A stretch of 52,327 nt of DNA from assembly GCA_002449265.1 (NCBI GenBank), contig DKCV01000008.1, forward strand, positions 1 to 52,327, read 5' to 3'. The notes beneath the pieces are model-generated. The model saw only the letters and a list, made by a program, of their open reading frames with translations. It was not told the origin of the DNA and did no database searches. This document shows, piece by piece, positions 1-7,678 of this stretch (positions are counted from its first letter, which is position 1; every line of letters starts with the position of its first letter). The stretch comes from Caryophanales bacterium UBA6865 (GTDB taxonomy: Bacteria > Bacillota_I > Bacilli_A > RFN20 > CAG-826). A program made the translations under genes and the position numbers.

Positions 1-226
1 TCTTCTCATAATAGCAATTATCGTCACCTTTGAAGATATAGGATTCGTTCTTATCCTTCTTAATTTTTCCTTCTTGTATTAGTCTCTTCTTTTCAGCCAT
101 GATTTTTTTGACGAGCTCACTGGCAGGCTCATCATTAGGATCCTGTTTAACTAACTTTCCTTCTATGGCCAATTGAAGAATGGACTTTCGGATTTGGTCC
201 GCTGTTAAATTTTTAATTGTCTTCAT
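1..226 (-). CDS. hsdS: Type I restriction specificity subunit HsdS (N-terminal part, cut by window edge)
   Basis: The specificity subunit recognises the target DNA sequence for both HsdM and HsdR. Only the first 75 residues lie in the window. They begin MKTIKNLTADQIRKSILQLA and continue with ASELVKKIMAEKKRLIQEGK and IFKGDDNCYYEK, which is the standard start of many HsdS proteins just before the first target-recognition domain. The ATG at 226 overlaps the end of hsdM by 14 bp, so the two are translationally coupled. The recognition domains lie outside the window and the target site cannot be guessed. Confidence 0.88.
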   Translation of the reverse strand, partial: MKTIKNLTADQIRKSILQLAIEGKLVKQDPNDEPASELVKKIMAEKKRLIQEGKIKKDKNESYIFKGDDNCYYEK

Positions 227-1685
227 CTAAGAGCTCCAAAATCTTGTCCAGTGTCTTCTCCATCTCAGCATTATACGATGCCCTTTTTTCTCTAAATTCG
301 TTAATAAGGTCTTTTGGCTCTAAAATTTCCTCTTCCTCATGGGGGTATCCGCATTGGTCGAGGTTGTAATTTAAGGATTCAATTTCTTCTTTTGTGAATT
401 TTTTGGCCTTCTGGGCGTCTTCTAATGTGATTTCTTTTCGATCGTTCCACCATTCAACAACTGGGTTGAAATGCTCCAGTTTCATTGGCTTAGTCTTGCT
501 AAAATGCTTGTATCCTTCAGGCATGTCTAACCTATATATCCAAAGGTCTTCGGTTCTATGAGTGTTATCAAAGAAAAGAATATTCGTGGTGATGCTTGTA
601 TATGGGGCGAAAACGCTGCCAGGAAGTCTTACAATGGTATGAAGGTTAAATTCATTCAAGAGCTTCTTTTTTAAAGCAATCTTTGCGTTGTCGGCGCCAA
701 ACAAGAAACCATCCGGCAATATCACCGCAGCTCTGCCGTTTTTCTTTAATCTATACATGATTACCGCCATGAATAAATCAGCGGTTTCGGAACTTGCTAA
801 ATCAGCAGGGAAATGATTTTTCACTTCGCTCTTCTCACTTCCGCCATAAGGAGGATTCATAAGAATAACGTTAAACTTGTCGCTTTCCGTGTAGTCCAAA
901 ACGTCTCGTAGCAAAGAATTAGAGTGATAGATTTCTGGGTTATCAACGCCATGTAAAAGCATGTTGGTTATGCACAACATGTATGGAAATTGTTTCTTTT
1001 CGATACCATAAATCGAATTATCGAATTTTTCTTGATCTTCAGTTGTTTTGACTTTCTTTTCAAGTTCTTTTAACCAGCTGATGATAAAACCGCCGGTACC
1101 GCATGCTAAGTCAGCCATCTTCTCTCCGATTTGAGGATTTATCATCATGGCCATGAAATCAGTCACGGCGCGCGGTGTATAGAACTCACCAGCGCTACCA
1201 GCGCTTTGCAGCTCCTTAAGAATTGATTCGTAGATATCGCCGAAAGCATGAATTTCGCGGTAGTCAGACAAATCTAAACCGTCTATGACGTTGATGACCT
1301 GTCTCAAAATAACACCATCCTTCATATATTGGTTGGCGTCTTCGAACATCGTTTTTACGATGGACTTTTTGATTGGCGTCTCAGGGGTGACGTTTAGCTG
1401 TTTTAATGTCGGAAAAAGTTTGTTGTTGACAAAATCCAACAGCTTATCGCCGGTTAAGGCGTTTTTCGGATCGTCGCTATGAGCCCAATTGCTCCATTTG
1501 CATTCGTCGGGAATGATCGACACGTAATTGTCGTCATCAATCTCCCAATCTTGCTCCTTCGTGTCGTATACCTTTAAAAACAGCATCCACACGATTTGCT
1601 CAATTCTCTGCGCATCGCCATTAATGCCAGGATCGTTTCGCATGATATCTCTAATTCTTTTGACAAAGCCTGATACGTTTTCCAT
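213..1685 (-). CDS. hsdM: Type I restriction-modification methyltransferase subunit HsdM
   Basis: This is the N6-adenine methyltransferase subunit of a type I system and works in a complex with HsdS (and HsdR for cleavage). The 490-residue protein has the HsdM N-terminal helical domain (residues 1-150), then the SAM-binding motif DLACGTGG (192-199) and the catalytic NPPY motif (277-280, followed by GG). The GEFYTPR segment around 166-172 is typical of the family, and the length is normal. It starts 6 bp after the hsdR stop, with an AGGAG ribosome site near the end of hsdR, and overlaps hsdS downstream. The order xre-hsdR-hsdM-hsdS is one operon. No truncation is seen. Confidence 0.95.
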   Translation of the reverse strand: MENVSGFVKRIRDIMRNDPGINGDAQRIEQIVWMLFLKVYDTKEQDWEIDDDNYVSIIPDECKWSNWAHSDDPKNALTGDKLLDFVNNKLFPTLKQLNVTPETPIKKSIVKTMFEDANQYMKDGVILRQVINVIDGLDLSDYREIHAFGDIYESILKELQSAGSAGEFYTPRAVTDFMAMMINPQIGEKMADLACGTGGFIISWLKELEKKVKTTEDQEKFDNSIYGIEKKQFPYMLCITNMLLHGVDNPEIYHSNSLLRDVLDYTESDKFNVILMNPPYGGSEKSEVKNHFPADLASSETADLFMAVIMYRLKKNGRAAVILPDGFLFGADNAKIALKKKLLNEFNLHTIVRLPGSVFAPYTSITTNILFFDNTHRTEDLWIYRLDMPEGYKHFSKTKPMKLEHFNPVVEWWNDRKEITLEDAQKAKKFTKEEIESLNYNLDQCGYPHEEEEILEPKDLINEFREKRASYNAEMEKTLDKILELLDEDN

Positions 1686-1691
1686 TTATTT

Positions 1692-4055
1692 TTATGCTCC
1701 TATGCTTCTATATATTTGGCTCTCTAGCGCATGGACTGCTGCAAAGTATTCATTCTTTCCGCCGAATAATCCGACGATTTTAGAAGGGGTTCCGAATTGC
1801 TTTAGAGGGTCAAGTTTCAAGACGTCCGTGCTTTCTATTTCGTAGATTCCCGAATTCTTGTATTTGTCCAAAAGTATCTCAAGAACCTGCTTGGTCGCAC
1901 CTGAATATTTGCTGAAGAAATCGGTTGCCCTAACTTTCTTTGCTCGTTCCGCCCTCGTGAGTGGTTTTTGATCGTATGCTACGTGGCATATGAAATCGAA
2001 ATCGTCCACGTCCTCCATTCCTTTCTCTTTTTTCATTTTATCCAAATCAATTCCTTGTTCATAAAGGAGCTCTTTGATTGTCGCTTTCTTTGCTTCGGAT
2101 GACCATTTGTTGATGAAATCATCTAGAGAGGCATACTCATTCAAAACATTCATCTTGGTGTAATCGATGATGTTTTCGTGCCTTAGCAACTTTCCGTTTG
2201 TGTCATAAACGGAAACGATTTTGTTCGTGATTGTGACTTTGCAGCCATCAGATGTAACAAAAGGCTTGTCTTCTTTTACTGGCGGAGTTAATGGAGAAAC
2301 CTTTATTTCCTCGCCCTCTTTAGGCTTATAGTCATCAACCATTTGAATAGGGCCATCCCAGTCAGGATCCGCAAACAAACGCGTAACTCCTCTAAAATCC
2401 ATGATGGTGAAATAGGTTTTACCATCTTTCTCTCTGATTCTTGTTCCACGCCCGATGATTTGCTTAAACTCGGTCATAGAATTGATCATCTGGTCAATCA
2501 CAATCAACTTTGTCATCTTACAATCGGCACCAGTGGATAATAGCTTGGACGTTGTCGCAATAACGGGATATGAAGAAGCGACGGAGATGAAGTAGCTCAG
2601 TTTGCTTTTACCATATTCGTCACTGCCGGTTATTCTGACAACATAATCCGGGTTTTCCTTGACCATGTCCGTATTCAAAGTTACCAGGGCCCGCCTCATC
2701 CTTTCCGCGGCATCTTCCGTAGCGCAGAAAACAATTGTTTTTTGCATTCGATCCGTTTGCTTCAAATAATCCGTTATCTCAGAAGCGACCTGGTAGATTC
2801 TATCTTCTAAAACGATTTTGTAATCGTAATCACAATTGTTATATATGCGATCTTCAATAAGATTTCCGTAATAATCAGTCTGGCCTGCATATGGTCTCCA
2901 GCCATCGCTGATGTCGGTTTGAATCGAAATAACCCTAAATGGAGCCAAAAATCCGTCATCGATTCCTTCTCTCAAACTATATGTATAAATGGGCTCTCCG
3001 AAATAATCAATGTTGGAAACGTATTTGGTCTCTTTTGGTGTAGCGGTCATGCCCAATTGCGTTGCGGAGCTGAAATAATCAAGTATCTTTCTCCAACTGC
3101 TGTCTTTTTTCGCGGATCCTCTATGGCATTCATCCACAATGATGAAATCGAAAAAATTAGGGGAAAACAAAGATGCGAGTCTAGAAACAGTTTCATCGTT
3201 CTCTTGATCGTCATCGTCTTTGTCTGACAGCTGTTGATACAGCGAGAAATAAATCTCGTACGAAGAGATGGTGTCTTTGCTATCTTTGGAGAAATTAATT
3301 TTATGTATGACTTTCTCCAAAGGCGAAAAGTCCTGCTGGATTGATTGATCGACTAAAATGTTTCTGTCGGCCAAATAAAGGATTTTCTTTTTCAATCCGC
3401 TTTTAAGGAGTCTATAGCAAAGCTGAAAGGATGTGTATGTTTTGCCAGTCCCCGTCGCCATTACTAAAAGAAGTCTATTTTGTCCCTTAGCAATCGCATC
3501 AAGGGTCTTGTTCACGGCAATTCTTTGGTAGTAACGAGGTGGATAGGTGCTTTGACTAGAATAGTATGGCTGATTTATCAGTTTCTCTTCCGTATCACTC
3601 AATCCTTTACCGCCGTTCGATTCGCTTTTAAAGCGGTTGACGAGTTCTTGAAAAGTTGGGAACTCATCCATTCCAAACTCTCTTTCAGAACCAGTTAAAA
3701 AATCGTGTTCACAAAAGCCATCGCCATTGGAGGAAAACGCAAACGGAAGATCAAGCATCTTAGCATATTCCATCGCTTGTTGAAGTCCATAAGAGACAGA
3801 ATGGCTATTGTCTTTTGCTTCGACTATTGCAATAGGGTTATTTGGATTTATATAAAGAACATAATCAGCTTTTTTAGGGGCCTGCCTAGATGCGACATTT
3901 CCTTGAAGGTTGATTTTCCCGTCAGTAAATCTGACCTTGGTTTCCATGGTGACTTTGTCTTTCCAACCGGAGTCATCTTTAATAATGCTAGGAGTTATAT
4001 AGTTCAGTTTAATGTCTTCTTCGGACATTTCCTTTTTTGAAATGATTGATGCCAT
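1692..4055 (-). CDS. hsdR: Type I restriction endonuclease subunit HsdR
   Basis: This is the motor and nuclease subunit, which translocates DNA after recognition of unmethylated sites and cleaves at a distance. The N-terminal nuclease domain shows a PD-(D/E)XK signature: D64, E79 and K81 in IAIVEAKD. The superfamily 2 helicase motor follows, with Walker A ATGTGKT (200-206), a DECH box near residue 305 in IIVDECHRG, motif III GMTATP and motif VI IIGRGTRIRE. The C-terminal region probably contacts HsdM. At 787 residues it is on the short side but within the range for HsdR. It starts one base after the stop of the xre gene, so expression is likely coupled to that regulator. Confidence 0.95.
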   Translation of the reverse strand: MASIISKKEMSEEDIKLNYITPSIIKDDSGWKDKVTMETKVRFTDGKINLQGNVASRQAPKKADYVLYINPNNPIAIVEAKDNSHSVSYGLQQAMEYAKMLDLPFAFSSNGDGFCEHDFLTGSEREFGMDEFPTFQELVNRFKSESNGGKGLSDTEEKLINQPYYSSQSTYPPRYYQRIAVNKTLDAIAKGQNRLLLVMATGTGKTYTSFQLCYRLLKSGLKKKILYLADRNILVDQSIQQDFSPLEKVIHKINFSKDSKDTISSYEIYFSLYQQLSDKDDDDQENDETVSRLASLFSPNFFDFIIVDECHRGSAKKDSSWRKILDYFSSATQLGMTATPKETKYVSNIDYFGEPIYTYSLREGIDDGFLAPFRVISIQTDISDGWRPYAGQTDYYGNLIEDRIYNNCDYDYKIVLEDRIYQVASEITDYLKQTDRMQKTIVFCATEDAAERMRRALVTLNTDMVKENPDYVVRITGSDEYGKSKLSYFISVASSYPVIATTSKLLSTGADCKMTKLIVIDQMINSMTEFKQIIGRGTRIREKDGKTYFTIMDFRGVTRLFADPDWDGPIQMVDDYKPKEGEEIKVSPLTPPVKEDKPFVTSDGCKVTITNKIVSVYDTNGKLLRHENIIDYTKMNVLNEYASLDDFINKWSSEAKKATIKELLYEQGIDLDKMKKEKGMEDVDDFDFICHVAYDQKPLTRAERAKKVRATDFFSKYSGATKQVLEILLDKYKNSGIYEIESTDVLKLDPLKQFGTPSKIVGLFGGKNEYFAAVHALESQIYRSIGA

Positions 4056-4056
4056 A

Positions 4057-4266
4057 CTACTTTCCCTCTTTCATTATCGGTTGAATTCCTTGTTTTTTGC
4101 AAAGCTCAATGATTTTCCTCTTCACTTTGATTGTGGGTTCATGGTGCCCTCTTTCCCATCTATTAACAGAAGCAAAAGAAACACCTAAAAGCGTTGCAAA
4201 TTCTTCTTGAGATAAGATGAGCTTGTTTCTTAATGAAACAATCATCTTTTGATAATCATAATCCAT
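4057..4266 (-). CDS. Small XRE-family regulator heading the type I R-M operon
   Basis: This 69-residue helix-turn-helix protein consists almost entirely of one XRE/Cro domain. The recognition region reads FATLLGVSFASVNRWERG (about residues 23-40), followed by a basic PTIKVKRK stretch. It is the first gene of the hsd operon, one base ahead of hsdR, so it probably sets expression of the restriction genes and itself, much as controller proteins do in other R-M systems. A near-palindrome lies in its own promoter. It closely resembles the regulator at 48227-48418 that heads the other restriction locus: both share LLGVSFA-VNRWE and PTIK-KRK. Family membership is certain; the target is inferred. Confidence 0.9.
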   Translation of the reverse strand: MDYDYQKMIVSLRNKLILSQEEFATLLGVSFASVNRWERGHHEPTIKVKRKIIELCKKQGIQPIMKEGK

Positions 4267-4295
4267 AGCCTATGTCCTTTTAGTTCGACAAAAAA

Positions 4296-4324
4296 AGTAT
4301 AGCACTTTCTTAACAAAGTATCAA
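4296..4324 (-). promoter_or_regulatory. Promoter of the xre-hsdRMS operon with operator-like palindrome
   Basis: On the minus strand a TTGATA -35 box (4319-4324) and a TATACT -10 box (4296-4301) are separated by exactly 17 bp. The spacer holds ACTTTCTTAACAAAGT (4304-4319), a 16-bp near-palindrome with 14 symmetric positions. Its position suggests that a bound regulator would block polymerase. The XRE protein encoded just downstream is the obvious candidate. Confidence 0.75.
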
Positions 4325-4389
4325 ACTTGTCTTGAAAAGAACCAATTAAATCTCAAAGCTTTATAATTTAGCAAACTATTTGTGCCAAA

Positions 4390-5871
4390 CTAATTGGCAT
4401 TCTTAAACAAGGTGATGATATTTTGCAAGAGATTTTTATCTGTAAGAATAAGCGCTAAATCGCTCCTTGCACGCGTAATTCCTTGATAAAGAAGCTTTGT
4501 GAAAATGTAATCGGGGTTTGGATGCATTTTCCCCTTTAGGCGTCCATTTTCATAGTAAAAATTCGAATCCATTATCATACAAACCTTATCAAACTCTTGG
4601 CCAATAACAGTATGGGTGTTTTCCTCAGCTTTTTGATAATCAAGAGAATGATCATAAAAAGAAGGCGTAATGGAAATATATTGATAGTTGTTATTCGCCA
4701 CTAATGATTTCGCAAGATCCATTGCTTTTTCTTTATGTGGCTCAAAAAATATTGTAATGTGATTGAACCTATAATTTTGTTGGAAACTGTTTAAATTAGA
4801 CAGGCAATTCATAAACAAAGCCATTTCTTTATTGGTTCTAATTTTCGCAGTTAATTTTGCTATATTTTCTCCGCAAAGTTTATTAACTCTATCTACTGTC
4901 TTTCTATAGTTCTCGCTATATGACACTCTTTGATTTGGATCATATGAAAATATGCAAATGGTCTCAGCCTTTGTTACCCATCTTTCGATTTTGTCTAAAG
5001 CAGATTCGTAGAGTCTTTGCGCTTCATCTACAAGCACATAATCCACATTGTTGATTTCCCTTTGCCTTAAAGCTTTAGCGCCAACAATTCTAAGATTAGG
5101 TATGCTTTCCCTCAATACCTCATGCCCTTTGCAAAGAAGGCCACTATGAATCATTAGTACCTTTTTATCTTGTGATAGTTGCTTCGCAATATCATAAAGA
5201 AGCAAAGTTTTGCCTGTTCCAGGTCCTCCCGTTAGTCCAAAGAAATAAGCCGACTTCAAATCATTAATGTCAGACAATACTTTCTTTTTTATATTCTCCT
5301 GGTTTTCAGTAAGCAAATAATCATTCTTTAAAAAGCGGTTTGCATCGTTTAAAGGAGAAACGAGAACATTCTTCGGCGCAAAGGCTTCATCTAAATCAAT
5401 ATCAGGAACAAATTTTTCCGCGCAAAGTCTTTCCAATTCGTCGAAGCTAGCATCGCATATATCGTTATTCGTTAATTTATATAATTTCTTTTCGGAAGAG
5501 ATAAACGTAAAGCAAAAAACATCTTTTCCAAGCATTTTTAAATAATGAGTGTTTTGAAGTAACTGCCTAACAATGCTTTTTAAATCTTTTGGCTGACTTT
5601 TCAATTCTATGTTAAGCACGAAATTATCGGTTATCTTGATTAAGTCGAATTCTTTGTTTAATTGTGGAACGGTATAGCCGTAAATAAACCCATCACTAGC
5701 TATCGTGGGGAAATTAGTACATGACAACAATGTAGCCACGTCTATAATTTCTTGGTGCTTATATTCCTGCGTCGCTGGTAGTCCAGCTGAATAACGAACA
5801 AAAGTTTCTGATAATCCAGGATCGTCCTTTAGATTGGTCAGTTGGACCAAAGACACAATTTTATTCTCCAT
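4390..5871 (-). CDS. Nuclease-like/superfamily 1 helicase fusion (DUF2075 type)
   Basis: This 493-residue protein joins an N-terminal region resembling a PD-(D/E)XK nuclease (D76, then E89 and K91 in NIELKS) to a DUF2075-type ATPase/helicase. Helicase motifs are Walker A GGPGTGKT (215-222), DEAQ (282-285) in VDEAQRLY, a motif III-like SYDPNQR and motif VI YQGITRAR near the C-terminus. The chosen start is the ATG at 5871, which has a GAGGG ribosome site 6 bases upstream. An earlier TTG at 5907 lacks one. It lies between the type I R-M genes and other accessory genes on the same strand, so a role in defence is plausible but unproven. The nuclease assignment rests on a short motif only. Confidence 0.75.
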   Translation of the reverse strand: MENKIVSLVQLTNLKDDPGLSETFVRYSAGLPATQEYKHQEIIDVATLLSCTNFPTIASDGFIYGYTVPQLNKEFDLIKITDNFVLNIELKSQPKDLKSIVRQLLQNTHYLKMLGKDVFCFTFISSEKKLYKLTNNDICDASFDELERLCAEKFVPDIDLDEAFAPKNVLVSPLNDANRFLKNDYLLTENQENIKKKVLSDINDLKSAYFFGLTGGPGTGKTLLLYDIAKQLSQDKKVLMIHSGLLCKGHEVLRESIPNLRIVGAKALRQREINNVDYVLVDEAQRLYESALDKIERWVTKAETICIFSYDPNQRVSYSENYRKTVDRVNKLCGENIAKLTAKIRTNKEMALFMNCLSNLNSFQQNYRFNHITIFFEPHKEKAMDLAKSLVANNNYQYISITPSFYDHSLDYQKAEENTHTVIGQEFDKVCMIMDSNFYYENGRLKGKMHPNPDYIFTKLLYQGITRARSDLALILTDKNLLQNIITLFKNAN

Positions 5872-5998
5872 ATATACCCTCAGGTGACAAAGACATTTTG
5901 GTTGCAACCTAAAACGCTCACTGCATGTTTAAAAACATCTAGAGTATATCATAGATAATGTATTTAATTTCTAAGAGTGAATCGACTGAATATAGCAA

Positions 5999-6157
5999 TT
6001 AGGTAGTTATTTTTCTCTCCAACGTAGCGACGAACAAATTCTCGTCATGAGCCCATACGACAGAGATGACTCTCCACCCATCCTGCGCTTCTTGATTGAA
6101 GGTAGGAGCCAAATATTTGGAATCGCTCTCCCAGATGACTTTGTATTCGTATTTCAT
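5999..6157 (-). CDS. Small DUF4177-like protein
   Basis: This 52-residue reading frame begins MKYEYKVIWES and contains AQDGWRVISVVW, the pattern of DUF4177 proteins (an N-terminal YEYK strand followed by a GW-hV-V segment). It ends in a short strand, VATLERK. It starts 4 bp after the stop of the AP2-like gene, so the two probably form an operon. The function of DUF4177 is unknown. The call rests on the motif pattern and tight spacing. Confidence 0.6.
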   Translation of the reverse strand: MKYEYKVIWESDSKYLAPTFNQEAQDGWRVISVVWAHDENLFVATLERKITT

Positions 6158-6161
6158 ATCC

Positions 6162-6944
6162 TCATTTTCCTTTCCTTGTGTTTTTCTTCTCCAACAGTTT
6201 CTTATGTTCTTTCAAGATAGGATCGAAGTATTCCATCTCCAACTCCTTCCGTTTGTAAATGGCCTGAAGCTTTGAAGTGCACCTGATCCTATGTTCGACA
6301 CCTCTAAGCACTATTTTAGCATACCAGGTGCCGCATCTATCCTGATAAATTCCCTTGGTCCCGCTTTTGTTGTTCCTATTAGGGTTCTTTTTGGCTATCT
6401 TCGTTAAATTCGTTCCATCGGCCAATATGCTATGGCATTGAATCACGGCACCACTTATTTTCGCTTTTTCTTCTTTGAAGCATCCGCAGGAGACGACCTT
6501 ACTGCATTGAATGTCCGTAGATGTGGCGATAAATCTTTTTCCACATTCGCATTCGCAAAGCCACTGGTTCGACCGGCCGCTTGTCATCCCGATGTATTTC
6601 AAAACTTTGAAATGAGGATATGTTCTCCCTGTAAGATCAGTGATTCTCCCATCGTTTAAATAGGAAGTCGATTCTTGTTTGATGGGATGTTCTTTTAGTA
6701 TCGGGCCGAAATATTTGTCCTCTGCTTCCTTTCTTGCCTTTGTGGCTTCCTCCAACGTCTTGAACCTGCCTAGCTCTATCTTTTTACCCTTTATGATGAT
6801 GTATGCCCGATAAGGGCTTTTCTCAATCGTCTTCGAAACGCCAGTTACCCCCGTTCTATTCTTTCTGCTCAGTTTCCTATTTGGGGAGATGGATGAGAGC
6901 TTCGTCCCATCCACCGCGTCAGAATCGTTTCTTTTAATTTGCAT
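6162..6944 (-). CDS. Duplicated AP2-like DNA-binding protein with central Cys-rich domain
   Basis: This 260-residue protein has two related AP2-like (integrase-type DNA-binding) units, about residues 29-86 and 191-247. Each has a G-x-x-G-[VI] start, a Y-A-x-I strand and the same ending, Y-F-[GD]-PILKEH. Between them (102-155) is a domain starting TDLTG with cysteines C130, C132, C134, C147, C153 and C155 (CECECGK and SCGC), of the type seen in phage and mobile-element AP2/HNH proteins. No nuclease motif was recognised. The start at 6944 has a perfect AGGAGG 6 bases upstream, and that site is buried in a hairpin. It is the island gene nearest tRNA-Leu, which suggests a mobile origin. A regulatory or recombination-accessory role is possible. 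Confidence 0.7.
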   Translation of the reverse strand: MQIKRNDSDAVDGTKLSSISPNRKLSRKNRTGVTGVSKTIEKSPYRAYIIIKGKKIELGRFKTLEEATKARKEAEDKYFGPILKEHPIKQESTSYLNDGRITDLTGRTYPHFKVLKYIGMTSGRSNQWLCECECGKRFIATSTDIQCSKVVSCGCFKEEKAKISGAVIQCHSILADGTNLTKIAKKNPNRNNKSGTKGIYQDRCGTWYAKIVLRGVEHRIRCTSKLQAIYKRKELEMEYFDPILKEHKKLLEKKNTRKGK

Positions 6945-6949
6945 GCTTT

Positions 6950-6968
6950 GCCTCCTTGAGTAGGAGGC
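6950..6968 (-). promoter_or_regulatory. Hairpin sequestering the ribosome site of the AP2-like gene
   Basis: On the minus strand GCCTCC (6963-6968) pairs perfectly with GGAGGC (6950-6955) across a 7-base loop. The 3' arm is the Shine-Dalgarno sequence of the gene starting at 6944. Translation should be weak unless the hairpin is opened. Confidence 0.6.
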
Positions 6969-6974
6969 TTTAGA

Positions 6975-7009
6975 AACAAAAAACCTCCTAGCGATGAAGC
7001 TAAGAGGTT
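6975..7009 (-). terminator. Intrinsic terminator after tRNA-Leu(CAA)
   Basis: On the minus strand AACCTCTTAGC (6999-7009) pairs with GCTAGGAGGTT (6982-6992), an 11-bp stem with one wobble and a 6-base loop, followed by a T-rich run. It should end the transcript that contains the tRNA. Confidence 0.85.
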
Positions 7010-7019
7010 AGATTCTTGA

Positions 7020-7107
7020 TGGTGCTCGAGGCGGGAATCGAACCCGCACAGCCTCACGACTAACAGATTTTGAGTCTGTCGCGTATACCTGATTTCGCCA
7101 CTCGAGC
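7020..7107 (-). tRNA. tRNA-Leu(CAA)
   Basis: The cloverleaf is complete: acceptor GCTCGAG pairs with CTCGAGC, the D-arm is GGCGAAATCAGGTATACGC, the anticodon loop is CTCAAAA (anticodon CAA), there is a long class II variable arm, and the T-arm is GCGGGTTCGATTCCCGC. The 3' CCA is encoded (7020-7022). It is preceded by the structured region at 7108-7505 and followed by a terminator. Confidence 0.96.
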
Positions 7108-7505
7108 AGGTAGAAGTATTTTACTACTTTCCACGAATTGTTTTGAAGAGCTTTCTCTTCGTTTTTCCGTCCTGAGCCGATGCAAGAGTTCTTTCAATAC
7201 TCTTTCTTGGTCCGAACGGCTTGCTTCCAGTCATCTTCCAAGCGAATTTGCTGACCTTCGTCTAACACCCAGTTTTTGACCACCAATTCAAGGGCATTTC
7301 TTGCCGGAAAGAGTGGAAACTTTGATACGATTTCTCGTTTTCGGCTTTCTTCTTTCCACAACTCGCTTTCCGGCTCATGTCCCTAAAACGTAGTATTTAA
7401 GGGGATTTTCGGTAATTTCATCATAGCTCAATCGCTCTCGTTTTAAGAGTTTTTTGAGTCGTTTGCGTCTACCATTTCGCCAGCTGGGCAACTACGTGAA
7501 GTAGC
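7108..7505 (-). ncRNA. Candidate structured non-coding RNA upstream of tRNA-Leu
   Basis: No convincing gene occupies this stretch, but the minus strand is packed with helices. GCCGGAAAG (7366-7374) pairs with CTTTCCGGC (7303-7311). Nested inside, GTGGAAA (7353-7359) pairs with TTTCCAC (7313-7319), and inside that ACGA-GAAA-TCGT (7327-7338) forms a GNRA-capped hairpin. Further stems are 7145-7150/7155-7160, 7184-7189/7199-7204 and 7427-7431/7454-7458 enclosing 7435-7438/7446-7449. A long-range 7-bp match joins 7173-7179 to 7371-7377. Junctions are A/G-rich, as in large structured RNAs. A strong promoter lies just upstream and no terminator precedes the tRNA. I could not match it to RNase P RNA, tmRNA, SRP RNA, 6S, T-box or group I intron hallmarks. 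Confidence 0.55.
7447..7489 (-). other. tRNA-Leu-like 5' half
   Basis: The minus strand reads as the 5' half of a class II tRNA-Leu: acceptor-like GCCCAGC, D-arm GGCGAAATGGTAGACGC, then GACTCAAAA as in the intact tRNA-Leu(CAA) at 7020-7107. After the anticodon loop the similarity stops and no 3' half follows. It sits at the 5' end of the structured RNA candidate. It may be a tRNA mimic, a truncated tRNA gene or an integration scar. Confidence 0.55.
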
Positions 7506-7512
7506 GAGAGAT

Positions 7513-7540
7513 ATTATATATAGATAAGAGACTTTTTCAA
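7513..7540 (-). promoter_or_regulatory. Promoter of the structured RNA/tRNA-Leu transcript
   Basis: On the minus strand TTGAAA (7535-7540) and TATAAT (7513-7518) are separated by 16 bp, close to the sigma-A consensus. The predicted start is near 7505, exactly where the structured region begins. Confidence 0.75.
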
Positions 7541-7678
7541 AACAAAAACATTCATTTGGTCGACAACTTTCATATTTTGTCTTTGGTGAAATTATCGAAA
7601 AAGTGAAACCGAATTAAAATAAATGAAAGAGCATACAACTAGCGTTCTATTTGCTCTATATTAGAATGTATCGGCGTT

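Noticed and set aside
6869..7057. Small frame over the tRNA-Leu end and terminator
   Set aside because: It overlaps the tRNA, the terminator and the hairpin on the same strand and has no homology.
7194..7376. Open frame of about 60 codons on the minus strand inside the structured RNA region
   Set aside because: It has no ATG or good ribosome site, crosses the strongest inverted repeats, and I recognise no family. A decayed gene cannot be fully excluded, but an RNA explains the region better.
7108..7489. Group I intron in a tRNA-Leu gene
   Set aside because: The break in the anticodon loop is suggestive, but no 3' exon of the tRNA follows and the conserved P7/R and S core motifs are not seen.
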